This document shows positions 9,901 to 18,739 of a stretch of DNA of 64,000 nucleotides, one piece after another. The notes under the pieces are model-generated. The model worked only from the letters and a program-made list of their open reading frames with translations. It was not told the origin of the DNA and made no database searches. The position numbers and the translations under genes are program-made. Origin of the DNA: Eublepharis macularius (taxonomy: Eukaryota > Chordata > Lepidosauria > Squamata > Eublepharidae); the NCBI RefSeq assembly GCF_028583425.1, contig NC_072801.1, forward strand, positions 65,735,766-65,799,765, given 5' to 3'. Each line of letters opens with the position of its first letter. Within the stretch, counting starts at the first letter, position 1.

Positions 9901-12541
9901 AAGGTAAGCACCTAAGCCGTTCTAGTAGAAAGTTGACCAGAATGGCCACATAGGAAAATTACATCCCTCTTCTACCCTCTGTTCCATCTCCCCTCCCAAC
10001 TCCCACGCAACTTAGTGTTGTTTGATCTGTGTGAGAACAGTATGCATATTTGGGTTATCAAGCTACACGGAGAGCAGACATATCACAAGCAGGAAGAAAG
10101 CTTCAAACTGGTAAACACCCGGCCACCTGGGAACGGGTGAGAACTTGTTGGAATGTTAGCAACAAGAATACTTCCAGGCATACAAAATGGAGTTACCAGA
10201 ATAAAGCATACACTTGACAGCAAAATCATTGGCATGAATGAATGGGTACAGTCAGACTTGACACTAGGACTTGGATCAATATGGAGTTTCTTTTTAAATT
10301 TTTTAAAATTAATTTTTCAATCGGACAAAAAAACCCCACAACTACTATCATCTAAATTACAACTGTAGAAAACAAGATTACAAAACAAAGGGGAAAAAAC
10401 CAGAAAAAAAACCCCAAATAGACAATGTTGAATCAAGTTATTTGACAGAGGGCATAATATTCAACACATTTTTCAAATTTATCTTAACAAGATATAGTTA
10501 AGAGAGGGAATCATTAACAGCACAGGGTATTTCCCCCCTAAAGTATTTTTTATATACTTCATATCTTTTCTGTAATTTGAGGAAGGGCTCAGATAGATGT
10601 GGATGTGATCAATATGGAGTTTCAACCGCAAATTCAGCTGTATATGTGAATGAACGTAACTTGAGAATTACTCAATTCATGTATAAAGAATAACCAAGTG
10701 TACACTGTATGCTATTGTATGTGCACTCACTATAACTTGTGAACAGGGCCCTACTGCTTGCTGGTTGCTAGGATTCTTGGAAGTGCAAATACTCAGAAGC
10801 ATTTAAGACACATTAGTCTGGGAGAGACGTCGTCATGGGATTTTACTCCATGTGTGGCTCAGTCAGTAAGGATGGTTGAAGGGCATCGAAAAATGAGCAC
10901 TTTGTATTAGATGTGGTGGGCTCTGACTCACAAAAACTTATGCAGGAATAAGTTTTGATACCCCTGATAAGGTGCTGTTGGAATTATGTCCAATTTAGTG
11001 ACTGGAAGCATGGCTTTTGGTCAGCACTGGCTCACGAAGCCTCCATGAAACGTGCTGCTCGGGAATTCTTGGGAATTGAGATGTGGGGTCAGTAAAAGCC
11101 TATTCAACACACAAGAACATCTTTATTTATTTAAGTTATTTATATCCCAATTTCCTCCCTAATGGGGATCAAAAGTAGCTTACCACATTGCTGTCTCCTC
11201 CATTTTATTTTCAAACAACAACCCTGTGAGGTAGGTTAGGTAGAGGGGGGAGGGAGAGAATGTTTAACTGGCACATGGTCACCCAACAAGTGACCGTGAC
11301 AGAGAACAGAATTGAAACTCAGAGCTAAGCCACAAGTAACACTTGACACTAGCTGGACACTTGTCAGCTTCCCTCAAGTTTTGATGGGAAATGTAGGCAG
11401 CTTGGCGGAATGTTGGGCAAGGGTCTTCACGGTGTGACTGAAGGCAAGCTGTGTGTAAGGAGGAAAATGTTTTTAAATAATATATTCACTTAAAAAGACA
11501 ACCTGTCAAGCAGAGCTTTTTGTCTGAAATGATGAAGATTTACTACTACAGTTATGTATAACGTTGCTCCTTGACATTTTGTGGTTTGCTCCGCCTGCTG
11601 TGGCAGCCATTTTGTGGTTGCACCCATCACCCTGTGTCAGAATTCCAAAGGTTGATCACAGACTTAGGGCCAAACTACAAGTGACGCCTGACACAGGTTG
11701 GACACTTGTCAGCTTTCCTCAAGTTTTGATGGGAAATGTAGGCAGCTTGGCGGAATGTTGGACAAGTGACAGTTGAAAAGTCCATTGGACAGCAGTCGGA
11801 GAGCCAAGCTGCAAGACCAGGATGCCTACATTTCCCATCAAAACTTGAGGGAAGCTGACAAGTGTCCAACTAGTGTCAGGCGTCACTTGTGGCTTAGCCC
11901 TGAGTTTCCAAGAACCTAGCCCAATACTCTTAACCACTACCTCACACTGTCTGTTTATTACAGTTGTTGTTTTCTCTCCCCTTTCTGCAGAGTTTCCCCA
12001 TATAACCTTGGACCCTGAAACAGCTCATCCCTGCCTCATTCTTTCAGATGACTACACCTGCGTCCGGGATGGCCACCTCCGCAGGGACGTCCCAGATACT
12101 CCTTTGCGGTTCAACTACTGTGTGGCAGTTTTGGGCTGTCAAAGCTTTTCTTCAGGGAAACATTACTGGGAGGTTGAGGTGGGCAACAAGCCATCTTGGA
12201 CCTTAGGGCTGGTTAGCATTTCCATCAGCCGCAAGGGAAAAATTGCTGCCTCCCCTGCCAATGGCTACTGGGTCATCAGGCTACAAAACGGGGGGGAGCT
12301 AATGGCCAAGGACACCCCCCCTCAAAGGCTGTGCCCCGCCTCCTTTCCCAAGAGAGTTGGGGTTTACCTGGATTATGAAGGAGGGATGGTGTCTTTCTAT
12401 GAGGCCCCCACGATGATCCATCTCTATACTTTTGCAGCCCCCAGATTCTTGAGGACACTGCTCCCCTATTTTTGCCCTGGACTTTATAATTCAGGGGAGA
12501 ATGCAACCCCCTTAAAAATATGTTACCTTCCGGCTTTGTAG
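3613..12541 (+). CDS. RING / coiled-coil / B30.2 (PRY-SPRY) E3 ubiquitin ligase, TRIM-like, lacking a B-box (7 coding exons)
   Basis: Seven exons join in one open frame: 3613-3960, 4405-4497, 5320-5415, 6463-6696, 9327-9349, 9471-9571 and 11991-12541. Together they are 1446 bp, encoding 481 aa. The N-terminal RING (C16, C19, C31, H33, C36, C39, C53, C56) should recruit an E2 enzyme. The middle is coiled coil for dimerisation. The C-terminal PRY-SPRY (about 299-481) should bind the target. The 96-, 234- and 23-bp exons are the classic TRIM set, and the phrase [14 protein letters not shown] before the PRY resembles NF7/TRIM-type proteins. No B-box cysteines or histidines follow the RING; exon 2 has neither residue. 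RNF135 and RNF39 share the B-box-less layout, so orthology is open. An acceptor-like TAG ending at 3593 suggests an upstream 5'UTR exon. All junctions are GT/AG; the exon 6 acceptor is the least certain. Confidence 0.85.
4200..4372 (-). mobile_element. 5S-rRNA-derived SINE, minus strand, 5S part truncated
   Basis: AGTGCCATCAAGTCATAGCC and AGAGGCTAACAGAGGTGGTT tail; only GGTCTCCCATCCAATTATGA remains of the 5S part. It lies just before the acceptor of coding exon 2. Confidence 0.7.
4405..4497 (+). CDS. TRIM-like gene, coding exon 2: linker
   Basis: A 93-bp stretch, open in phase 0 at both ends, between a TTTTCAG acceptor and an AAG/GTG donor. It encodes 31 polar residues rich in K, S, T and Q with no cysteine or histidine. 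It sits where a B-box would normally be. Skipping it would also keep the frame, so it could be optional. Confidence 0.55.
4765..4925. mobile_element. Inverted-repeat interspersed element (GCTCATACCCTRCC type)
   Basis: GGTAGGGTATGAATCACACC and its complement-like GAAAGCTCATACCCTACCAC, then GGTGCTACTGGTCTCTTGCT and GACTGACACGGCTACC. Related copies lie at 2800-2930, 50236-50375, 58640-58760 and 59455-59615. Likely a non-autonomous DNA element; superfamily not determined. Confidence 0.5.
4976..5172 (-). mobile_element. 5S-rRNA-derived SINE, minus strand, in TRIM-like intron
   Basis: TATCAAGTCGTAACCACCTT tail; CCCATCCAAGTACTAACTCT and GCTTAGCTTCTGAGATCTGA inverted 5S part. Confidence 0.75.
5320..5415 (+). 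CDS. TRIM-like gene, coding exon 3: coiled coil, 96 bp
   Basis: Exactly 96 bp, the canonical TRIM size, phase 0 to phase 0, with donor AAG/GTAAAG. The 32 residues ([17 protein letters not shown], then an E/K/Q-rich end) have heptad-like leucine spacing. Confidence 0.85.
6463..6696 (+). CDS. TRIM-like gene, coding exon 4: coiled coil, 234 bp
   Basis: A 234-bp exon (canonical TRIM size), acceptor TTGTTTCCAG, donor AAAG/GTGAGG. It encodes 78 residues of helical, Leu/Glu-rich sequence ([12 protein letters not shown] and [11 protein letters not shown] are visible) typical of the TRIM dimerisation coil. Confidence 0.9.
6775..6835. mobile_element. GGGTTGCCA-type MITE, short end fragment
   Basis: GGGTTGCCATCTCCAAGTTG then GGAAATTCCTGAAGATTTGG; the rest is absent. 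Confidence 0.6.
7017..7334. mobile_element. hAT-type palindromic MITE with 8-bp duplication
   Basis: Ends CAGGGCTTTTTTTT and AGAAAAAAGCCCTA, with inner arms built on ATCTCCAGACAGAGGGGAG and its complement. Flanked by TCTAAAAC on both sides (7009-7016, 7335-7342). An 8-bp duplication and CAGGG ends indicate hAT. Confidence 0.85.
7528..8545 (-). mobile_element. CR1 LINE 3' part, minus strand, with a nested insertion
   Basis: The minus-strand translation shows the CR1 reverse-transcriptase end ([55 protein letters not shown]) and the 3'UTR text around ATCTAGTCCAACCCCCTGCC. A short foreign tail (GGGGAGGGCGGGATAT, then an AT-rich run) interrupts it near 7783-7842; the uninterrupted version is at 36773-36965. 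Confidence 0.85.
8546..8679. mobile_element. GGGTTGCCA-type MITE, one half
   Basis: CCATAGAGTCCTCCCTCCAA through CTGGAGGCTGGCAACCCTA. The other half is missing where the CR1 begins; another fragment of the family lies at 7436-7527. Confidence 0.7.
9327..9349 (+). CDS. TRIM-like gene, 23-bp micro-exon
   Basis: A 23-bp exon between ATCTACAG and GTGAGT, encoding GIASLLN plus two bases. It matches the family's invariant 23-bp exon (pattern DIxSLLSR) and the phase needed by its neighbours. It is too short for ORF-based detection. Confidence 0.85.
9471..9571 (+). CDS. TRIM-like gene, pre-SPRY exon
   Basis: A 101-bp exon that restores the frame after the micro-exon and encodes [14 protein letters not shown] followed by [15 protein letters not shown]. 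The donor is GTAAGG. The acceptor was chosen for frame: AGCAG at 9470 fits, as does one 3 nt upstream, whereas the better-looking TTGCAG at 9502 would break the frame. Confidence 0.75.
9767..10263 (-). mobile_element. Solo LTR (Ty3/gypsy- or ERV-like), fossil
   Basis: A 497-bp element with TGT...ACA ends, flanked by the 5-bp duplication CTAGG. The minus strand carries an AATAAA-type signal, so orientation is probably minus. No internal region is present. The same family as 46367-46863; moderate divergence between the two suggests an old insertion. Confidence 0.75.
10291..10606 (-). mobile_element. 5'-truncated non-LTR retrotransposon (L1-like), minus strand
   Basis: A 316-bp insert flanked by an exact 17-bp duplication GATCAATATGGAGTTTC (10274-10290 and 10607-10623). 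It starts with a T-rich run (inverted A tail). The sequence is A/T-rich without recognisable coding. The long duplication shows target-primed insertion; the L1 assignment is inference. Confidence 0.65.
11115..11318 (-). mobile_element. MIR-like SINE, minus strand
   Basis: Tail TTTATTTAAGTTATTTATAT, CAACAACCCTGTGAGGTAGG and a decayed head. It abuts the MITE arm that starts at 11319. Confidence 0.7.
11319..11417. mobile_element. Single arm of the same palindromic MITE
   Basis: TCAGAGCTAAGCCACAAGTA through GGAAATGTAGGCAGCTTGGC, then an abrupt switch at 11418 to the duplicated segment. Confidence 0.7.
11418..11859. repeat. 442-bp duplicated segment, copy 1
   Basis: Aligns with 13301-13742 without gaps and with 11 mismatches counted by eye (97.5% identity). 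It contains a unique-looking 246-bp part and most of the palindromic MITE. It lies in the intron before the SPRY exon. Confidence 0.9.
11664..11903. mobile_element. Palindromic MITE with about 85-bp arms (hAT-like ends)
   Basis: Left arm TTAGGGCCAAACTACAAGTG through GATGGGAAATGTAGGCAGC; right arm is its near-complement, ending CACTTGTGGCTTAGCCCTGA. It ends about 90 bp before the SPRY exon. Confidence 0.75.
11991..12541 (+). CDS. TRIM-like gene, last coding exon: PRY-SPRY (B30.2)
   Basis: The acceptor CTTTCTGCAG opens a 551-bp exon encoding the whole B30.2 domain. It contains the PRY signature [17 protein letters not shown], then [35 protein letters not shown] and LPYFCPGLY, and a TAG stop at 12539-12541. 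The open frame runs on upstream to 11873, but that part lies in a MITE and a polypyrimidine tract and is intronic. No clear nearby polyadenylation signal; an AATAAA is seen near 15196. Confidence 0.93.
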
Positions 12542-13300
12542 AAGAGAAATATCCCCTTCTCCTCAGAAATCTAGGCTGGAAGCACTGGCTCCCTTGAGGG
12601 ACGGTGTCTTGAATCCCATGTTGAGCACTTCCCCAAATGACAAAAAGTTTCATGGACAGGACTACCCAATTTAGGGCTAAACTAGACATGATGGCATCCA
12701 TAGGTCCAACCCGTCAGCACTGCTGCCATTTTAAAGTGATTTAAAAATGCTGTGAAGGTCCAGTCTTGATGAGGGTCACACTGCTGTAGGCCAAGGTGCT
12801 TCTGTTGCCCTCTTGCTGGTACTTTTTCAAGTAACAAAAGAGCCGCAGGGAGGGCGGGGGGCATGCACTGAAGTTTTAAGGTAACTTGCCTGCTGAGCCT
12901 TCACTCACATATTGCTGGACAGCCTGTAGATGTTTCCTGTCTCTCTTTACAGTCTATTTATACAATGCTTTCTTTTGCTACCTCTCATTATACTGTATAA
13001 ATCTTCTACATCATTACTGGTATATTTTTCCTATGTTTCAACAATATACCTAAATTGCTCTTTAATCTGTTTTAGAAACATTTTATGGATATCACCCCAC
13101 CCCATGCACACCCCAATTTATTCCTCCTTCCCCGGTTACTTGGTCAGATGTTAGTAGACTACTAGTGCCTGATAACAACTTAAATTAAGCCCTTCCCACC
13201 TCCTTCACCCTGGGAACACTTTAGGGCTTCTGCTTGGTCAATGGAATTGGCTGTGCAGAATTTTTAAAATGTTGCTTTGGCCACAGCGGCCACCATGGCA

Positions 13301-13742
13301 CAAGGGTCTTCATGGTGTGACTGAAGGCAAGCTGTGTGTAAGGAGGAAAATGTTTTTAAATAATATATTCACTTAAAAAGACATCCTGTCAAGCAGAGCT
13401 TTTTGCCTGAAATGATGAAGATTTACTACTACAGTTACGTATAACGTTGCTCTTTGACATTTTGTGGTTTGCTCCGCCTGCTGTGGCAGCCATTTTGTGG
13501 TTGCACCCATCACCCTGTGTCAGAATTCCAAAGGTTGATCACAGACTTAGGGCCAAACTACAAGTGACGAATGACACAGGTTGGATACTTGTCAGCTTTC
13601 CTCAAGTTTTGATGGGAAATGTAGGCAGCTTGGCGGAACGTTGGACAAGTGACAGTTGTAAAGTCCATTGGACAGCAGTTGGAGAGCCAAGCTGCAAGAC
13701 CAGGATGCCTACATTTCCCATCAAAACTTGAGGGAAGCTGAC
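13301..13742. repeat. 442-bp duplicated segment, copy 2
   Basis: Same length as copy 1. It begins CAAGGGTCTTCATGG and stops inside the MITE right arm (GGGAAGCTGAC), where a different sequence starts, CTCGGAAAGGTTGGGAACCC, which looks like another hAT end. Confidence 0.9.
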
Positions 13743-14383
13743 TTGGCCCTCGGAAAGGTTGGGAACCCCTGATCTCAAGGATTTAGGAGTGAGCTAAACT
13801 CAATTAGAAGTTGAAAGTGTCTTTCCGTTTGATACACAATCTATGTTTTTCTCTGGATCCAAAATATAATTAAACTGTTATTGGTTCAGCACAATTTTCG
13901 AGGTTTGTCTGCTGTTTGCCCAACATGAGCAATAACAAACCAGCCCAAGCAATTGCCATTACGAGCAAATGAGAACAGCACGTAGGATCTGTACACTTCA
14001 TGCTTTGCAAGCTTTGTACTTGGAACGGCGATGAGATAAAGAAAGGGTCAGTGTGTGCTACCTCAAAGAAAACATCCCAAGAATGCAGTGAAAGTTGGTT
14101 TGTGCTTGGTTAAAGCGGTTGCTGGGAGGAACTGAAAAAGGCGAAGGAATGTATGTAGCAATCAATCATTTATACAGCTGAGAGGTATTCGAAAAGTTGT
14201 GCTCAGAATTTGTGTTCCGAACAGCAAGATAAAAGGATACTACCAATGGGGTCATCCCTCATGGCCATCACACAGTCTGGAAGATTCAACTGGCTATAAT
14301 TGGTAATATAATCGTAATCAATATCAATCTATCTACTTCTCAACTTAGCCTTATCTGTGGACACTTAAATCTGGAAGCTGGAG

Positions 14384-14603
14384 TAGGGTTCCCAGACTCC
14401 AAGTGGTAGCTGGAGATCTCCTGGAATTACAACTGATCTCCAGGCCATAGAGATCAGTTCACCTGGAGAAAATGGCTGCTTTGGAGGGACGACTCTATGG
14501 AATTATACCATGCTGAGGTCCTTTCCCTCCCCCAAACCCTGCCTTTTCAAGGTTTCACTCCCCAAATCTCTATGAATTTCCCAACTCGGAGCTGGCAACC
14601 CTA
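14384..14603. mobile_element. GGGTTGCCA-type hAT MITE
   Basis: TAGGGTTCCCAGACTCC to GAGCTGGCAACCCTA, with the family core CTGGAGAAAATGGCTGCTTT. Flanking 8-mers are only partly alike, so the copy is old. Confidence 0.75.
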
Positions 14604-14949
14604 GACTGGGGCCATGAACAGACAAGACAGATCTTTCCACTAATGCCCTAGTGTGAGCTAAATTAAGAGCCAGAACTTAAGAAAAAAAAGCACAGCCATT
14701 TCTTTTCCTCTTAGCATGCAATTTGAAACATCTTCTGTAGCCTTGAGAACGTAGATGCGCTTGGAACAGCTGAGCCAGCAAGACAGTAGCTGTAAACAAG
14801 GACCAGTTTGAGCTAGCGAGATAAAGGAAAGTTCCACTGAGAAGCTAACAGGTCTCAGCAAGAAGGTGGACTTTGGTCTCAGACCCTGTATTTATTAAAT
14901 CTTAGCCACCCCGCTCCACGGATCTTGAGGGTGTTGAGACATAGGGTAC

Positions 14950-15115
14950 AATGTGGACTGCCTTTGTAAGCTTTTGATGCTGCAGTTATATGATTGCTAC
15001 CAGTGTTAAAACCAGTGTTTTATATCTGTTTTTATTATATGTATTTATATGCTGTTCATCCGCTCTGAGCCTGCTCATGGGGAGAGCAGCCTATAAATTC
15101 AAATAAATAAATATA
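14950..15115 (+). mobile_element. L2/CR1-type LINE 3' tail
   Basis: CCGCTCTGAGCCTGCTCATG, GGGGAGAGCAGCCTATAAAT and a final AAATAAATAAAT repeat. Confidence 0.6.
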
Positions 15116-15597
15116 AAAAGATCCTCCCTGCCATTTTTAGAGAGGGCTCAGAGTGTTATTTTGCTTGAAACCCTGTAACCCCATTTATTTCCAAAATAAA
15201 GTTTTTCCTCTTTCAAACTTCACCAACTGGTATAGTTACAGTATTTGGGCAAACCGCACCAGGTCCAACTGACCTTGCTTTTTTTGTAACACTAGGTTTC
15301 CAAAAAAATGTAAAATTTAAAAAAACGGGGGTTTAAAAACCCCAAGAATAATAGAAGCAGTGCTTGTAGCTTTAAGAAAAGAATGCTGCTATTGGCTAGA
15401 CATTGCTAGACAACCACAGGAGTATTGCCAGCCTTCGAGCCTTGGTTTCTTTCAGTGAAAGGCAGTGTTCTTTCCAGGGTTGTTTGGTCTTTGAGGGGCT
15501 AGACCCACCAGCAACCACTGGAGTACTTGCTACCACCCAACCTGCATGACACCCAGGCCTGGCTGCTTGCTACTGTTCAACAGCAGCCACTCCATGA

Positions 15598-15815
15598 AAC
15601 CCAGCAGTGTAATGAGTAAAGTTTCAGACTAGGATCTGGAAGACTCAGGTTCAAATGCCCATTCTGCGATGGTGCTTGCTTGATCCAGTTGCACACGACT
15701 AACCTACCTAGCAGGATTATTGTGAACATAAAACGGAGTAGAAGAGAATGACGTAAGCTGCTTTGGGTCTCTATTGTGGAGTAAGGTGGGATATGAAATA
15801 AATAAATAATAAATA
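15598..15815 (+). mobile_element. MIR-like SINE, plus strand
   Basis: Head with GACTAGGATCTGGAAGACTC and a B-box-like GGTTCAAATGC, a middle with TAACCTACCTAGCAGGATTA, and a tail GTAAGGTGGGATATGAAATA before A-rich repeats. Confidence 0.7.
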
Positions 15816-15988
15816 TAGCTGAAATGGGGGTGGGCAGATAAAAATGGTGGATGAGAAGGAGAAAGGAGAGGTGATGATACAGAGGCTGCCAGAAGAAGGA
15901 AGCGAGGAAATGGTGTGGGGAGGGAGAATATAGGGGAAAGGGTGCTCCCCCCTTGCAAGTCCTTATGGGGCTCCACACTGTTTACATG

Positions 15989-16207
15989 TAGGGTTGCCTG
16001 CTCCAAGTTGGGAAATTCCTGGAGATCTGGGGAGAGAAACCTGGAGAAAGTGGGGTTTGGGGAGGGAAAGGACCTTGGCATGGCATAATTCAATAGAGTC
16101 CACTCCCCAAAGTAGCCATTTTCTCCAGGTGAACTGATCTCTGTGGCCTGGATACTAGTTGTAATTCCGGGAGATCTCCAGCTACTACCTGGAGGCGGGC
16201 AACCCTA
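15989..16207. mobile_element. GGGTTGCCA-type hAT MITE with 8-bp duplication
   Basis: TAGGGTTGCCTGCTCC to GGCGGGCAACCCTA, flanked by TTTACATG / CTTACATG (one mismatch). This copy shows the family's 8-bp duplication and hence its hAT nature. Confidence 0.8.
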
Positions 16208-17379
16208 CTTACATGGATGGCTAGTACTGTGCAACTGGGCCCGGCCCAGTTCAGTAGCTGGATCCATGCAGAATTTTCCAGGGGGAGGAAGGAAGGAGAG
16301 AGAGCAGAAGGGGAGGGGGAGAAGGGCAGTGGAGGGCAATGAAGGTAGGTGGATGCATGAGAAGAAAAGGAGGAAGGAAAAGAGAAGCTAAGCCACCATC
16401 CAGAGAAGGAAAAGAGACTGATGACATGATTAGACGCTCTTTCCCTCACAACTGCACAGGAATGCCAACTGCACGGGAAACATGTTGTGGCCCTTTAATA
16501 TAGGCTTGATGTGATGTTATTTGTCAGAACATGTTCTTTCCCTCCATGAAGAAGTTCGACTGCCCATTTTCAGACATTAAGCCTCTATTAAAAGGGCAGG
16601 TCATTTTTCTCCAGGCCTGTTGGCAACTACATGCTCTCCATAACCTCAACGCCGTTTATTTGCAAATCCTTTTTTTTAAAAAAAACTAGTTGACTAAAGT
16701 GGCTTCCAAAAAGCTCATTACCAATCAAGTCCAAATAAGAATTATTTTAAAAATATGACCCCATTATAAAGCATACGACCCCATTTTAAAATGTCATGCA
16801 GGTTGGGTGGTGGCAATTTGAAAATACAACCTAATTGTTCAAAGCAAAAATACACCCGATTTTAAATTTTAACAGCAGCGTCGATTTCCCATGTCGGCAC
16901 TGGAGTCATGCACTAGGTCTTAAATTACTGTATATCTTGCCCTTGCACTTTTAAGAGCTGAAAGATCAGAAGAAATGTTACTACAAAGATAGGGGCTGCT
17001 TCCACACACGCTGGATAATCCACTTTCAATAAATACTCTTTAGTGAACATTTGGAACTGCTTTTCCATGCGTGGAACTAAAAATCCACTTCCAAAGGATT
17101 GCTAAAGCGCATTGAAAGTGCATTATTCAATGTGTGTGGAAATGGCCAGGATTTCCCTGTTCACAGCACTGTGGGAAAGCAACACTTGTTGAATGTCTGC
17201 ACCTTCCACAGGGCTGTCATTTATGTTGCTTTCGTGACAGGTTGGGAAATCTTTCCCGCCAGCCAACAAAACTGGAGTTTAAAAAAAAACCCGATAGAGG
17301 AAGTTGGAACTGATTTTTTTTTTCCAAACCAAGTTCTGCGCCAGGCACGAACGAGGGGGAAGACAATGAGGGATGGACC

Positions 17380-17507
17380 TCTTCCGCTTGCAAGCAGGAT
17401 TTCCCCCTTTGCCACTCGCGACGCTCCTGCTGGTCGGGGGCTTAGAGGGGCGATTGCCAGGGCGATGCAACAAAGCAGAGCCGAGCAAACTGCAGCTTCG
17501 CGAAGAG
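17380..17507 (+). promoter_or_regulatory. GC/CpG-rich promoter and likely non-coding first exon of the 741-aa zinc-finger gene
   Basis: CpG-dense sequence in an otherwise CpG-poor neighbourhood, ending in a consensus donor (GAAGAG/GTGAGTCC at 17508). It is the only such block upstream of the 18729 acceptor. The CpG richness continues to about 17640. The transcription start is not resolved. Confidence 0.5.
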
Positions 17508-17799
17508 GTGAGTCCGAGGGGCAAAAGCAATTGCGGGGCGAGAGGGACTCTCCGCGGGCGGAGAAAGGGAGAAAGCTGGGCGGCGCTTGTTGCAGTTTGC
17601 AGAGAAGAAGAGGGGCGCCGGGGTTGTTGCTGTGTAATTACGTCTATAGCCCCTTCGCTAAGTGATGCATCTCCTTGCGATCGCTTCCCTTATCACTACA
17701 GCCCTCCTATCTGAGTTAAAAAGTCCTTTTGAATAATTCAGTTTTGAGTTATTCAAGAGGACCTTTTGCCTCGGTTACTCCAAGCTTGCAAAACAGTTT

Positions 17800-17945
17800 T
17801 TCAACTGTATTTTGATGGATTTTCCGTTTGGATATATTTTGATGATGATGTTTCAATGTATTTTAACCTGTGCTGTCGTGACCAGCCCTGAGCCTGTGGG
17901 GAGGGCGGGATATAAATAGGATGAAATAAAATAAATAAATAATAC
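17800..17945 (+). mobile_element. L2/CR1-type LINE 3' tail
   Basis: CCAGCCCTGAGCCTGTGGGG, AGGGCGGGATATAAATAGGA and AAATAAATAAAT. It lies in the intron of the 741-aa zinc-finger gene. Confidence 0.65.
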
Positions 17946-18329
17946 CTCCCCGTGGATCTGAGAAGGTTGTGCTTCAGTAACAGCAACTACAACAGTGTGC
18001 GTATATGCCTCCCCTCTGGACAGATTAGTGTCACATTTAGAGTGGTTAAGGAAGTCAGTGTTATTATTATTATTCCCACAATACAGCTGGGGCTGAGAGG
18101 AGTGGCATACCCAAGGCCACCTGCAGAGCTCAAGGCAGGAGCTGGAGCTGAACCAGCAGATTGTTGATTCACATCCCAACCATTACGGTACAGCAGCTCT
18201 TTATTAGACTTAAACACTTCACCTGAACGGAGACAGGATCGTATCCTCAAAATGCACCTAATTTTACACCACTTGGACTTGTTCAGGAGGACCCTTTTAC
18301 AGAGGGACAAGGGCTGTAGTTTATGACAC

Positions 18330-18552
18330 TATTGTACCCATTATCTTGTTTTTATGGCATTGTTTCTTAATTTCTGTAATCTGCTTTTTGCATGTTTTAT
18401 ATGCCGTACTGCATTCATTGCATTGCTTTTTACGTTCGTGATTCAATCTACGTAGTTTATTATATGTACTATACTGTTCCCATTGCGTTGTTCTAAATTT
18501 TGTAACCTGCCTTGGTGAGAAGGGTGGACTATAAGGTAAATAAATAAATATG
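18330..18552 (+). mobile_element. L2/CR1-type LINE 3' tail
   Basis: TGTAACCTGCCTTGGTGAGA, AGGGTGGACTATAAGGTAAA and TAAATAAATA end. Confidence 0.6.
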
Positions 18553-18739
18553 CGAAGGTTTCATTAAAGATTCCTTGTAGTTTTATCTGAAATAGTATTC
18601 CCCCCCCCAACCCGCCGCCACTTGATCACCTTGGTGCAGAAATTGTGTTAGTACAGAATAGAATAAATTTTGGAACTGGTAGGCGAGAATGTGAGATTAA
18701 TCTGTTTCTCTTTTTCTGGTTTCTACAGACATGTAGACC

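Noticed and set aside
11873-11990. N-terminal extension of the SPRY frame
   Set aside because: This stretch is MITE and polypyrimidine tract before a strong CTGCAG acceptor, and the phase matches the upstream exon only when splicing at 11991.
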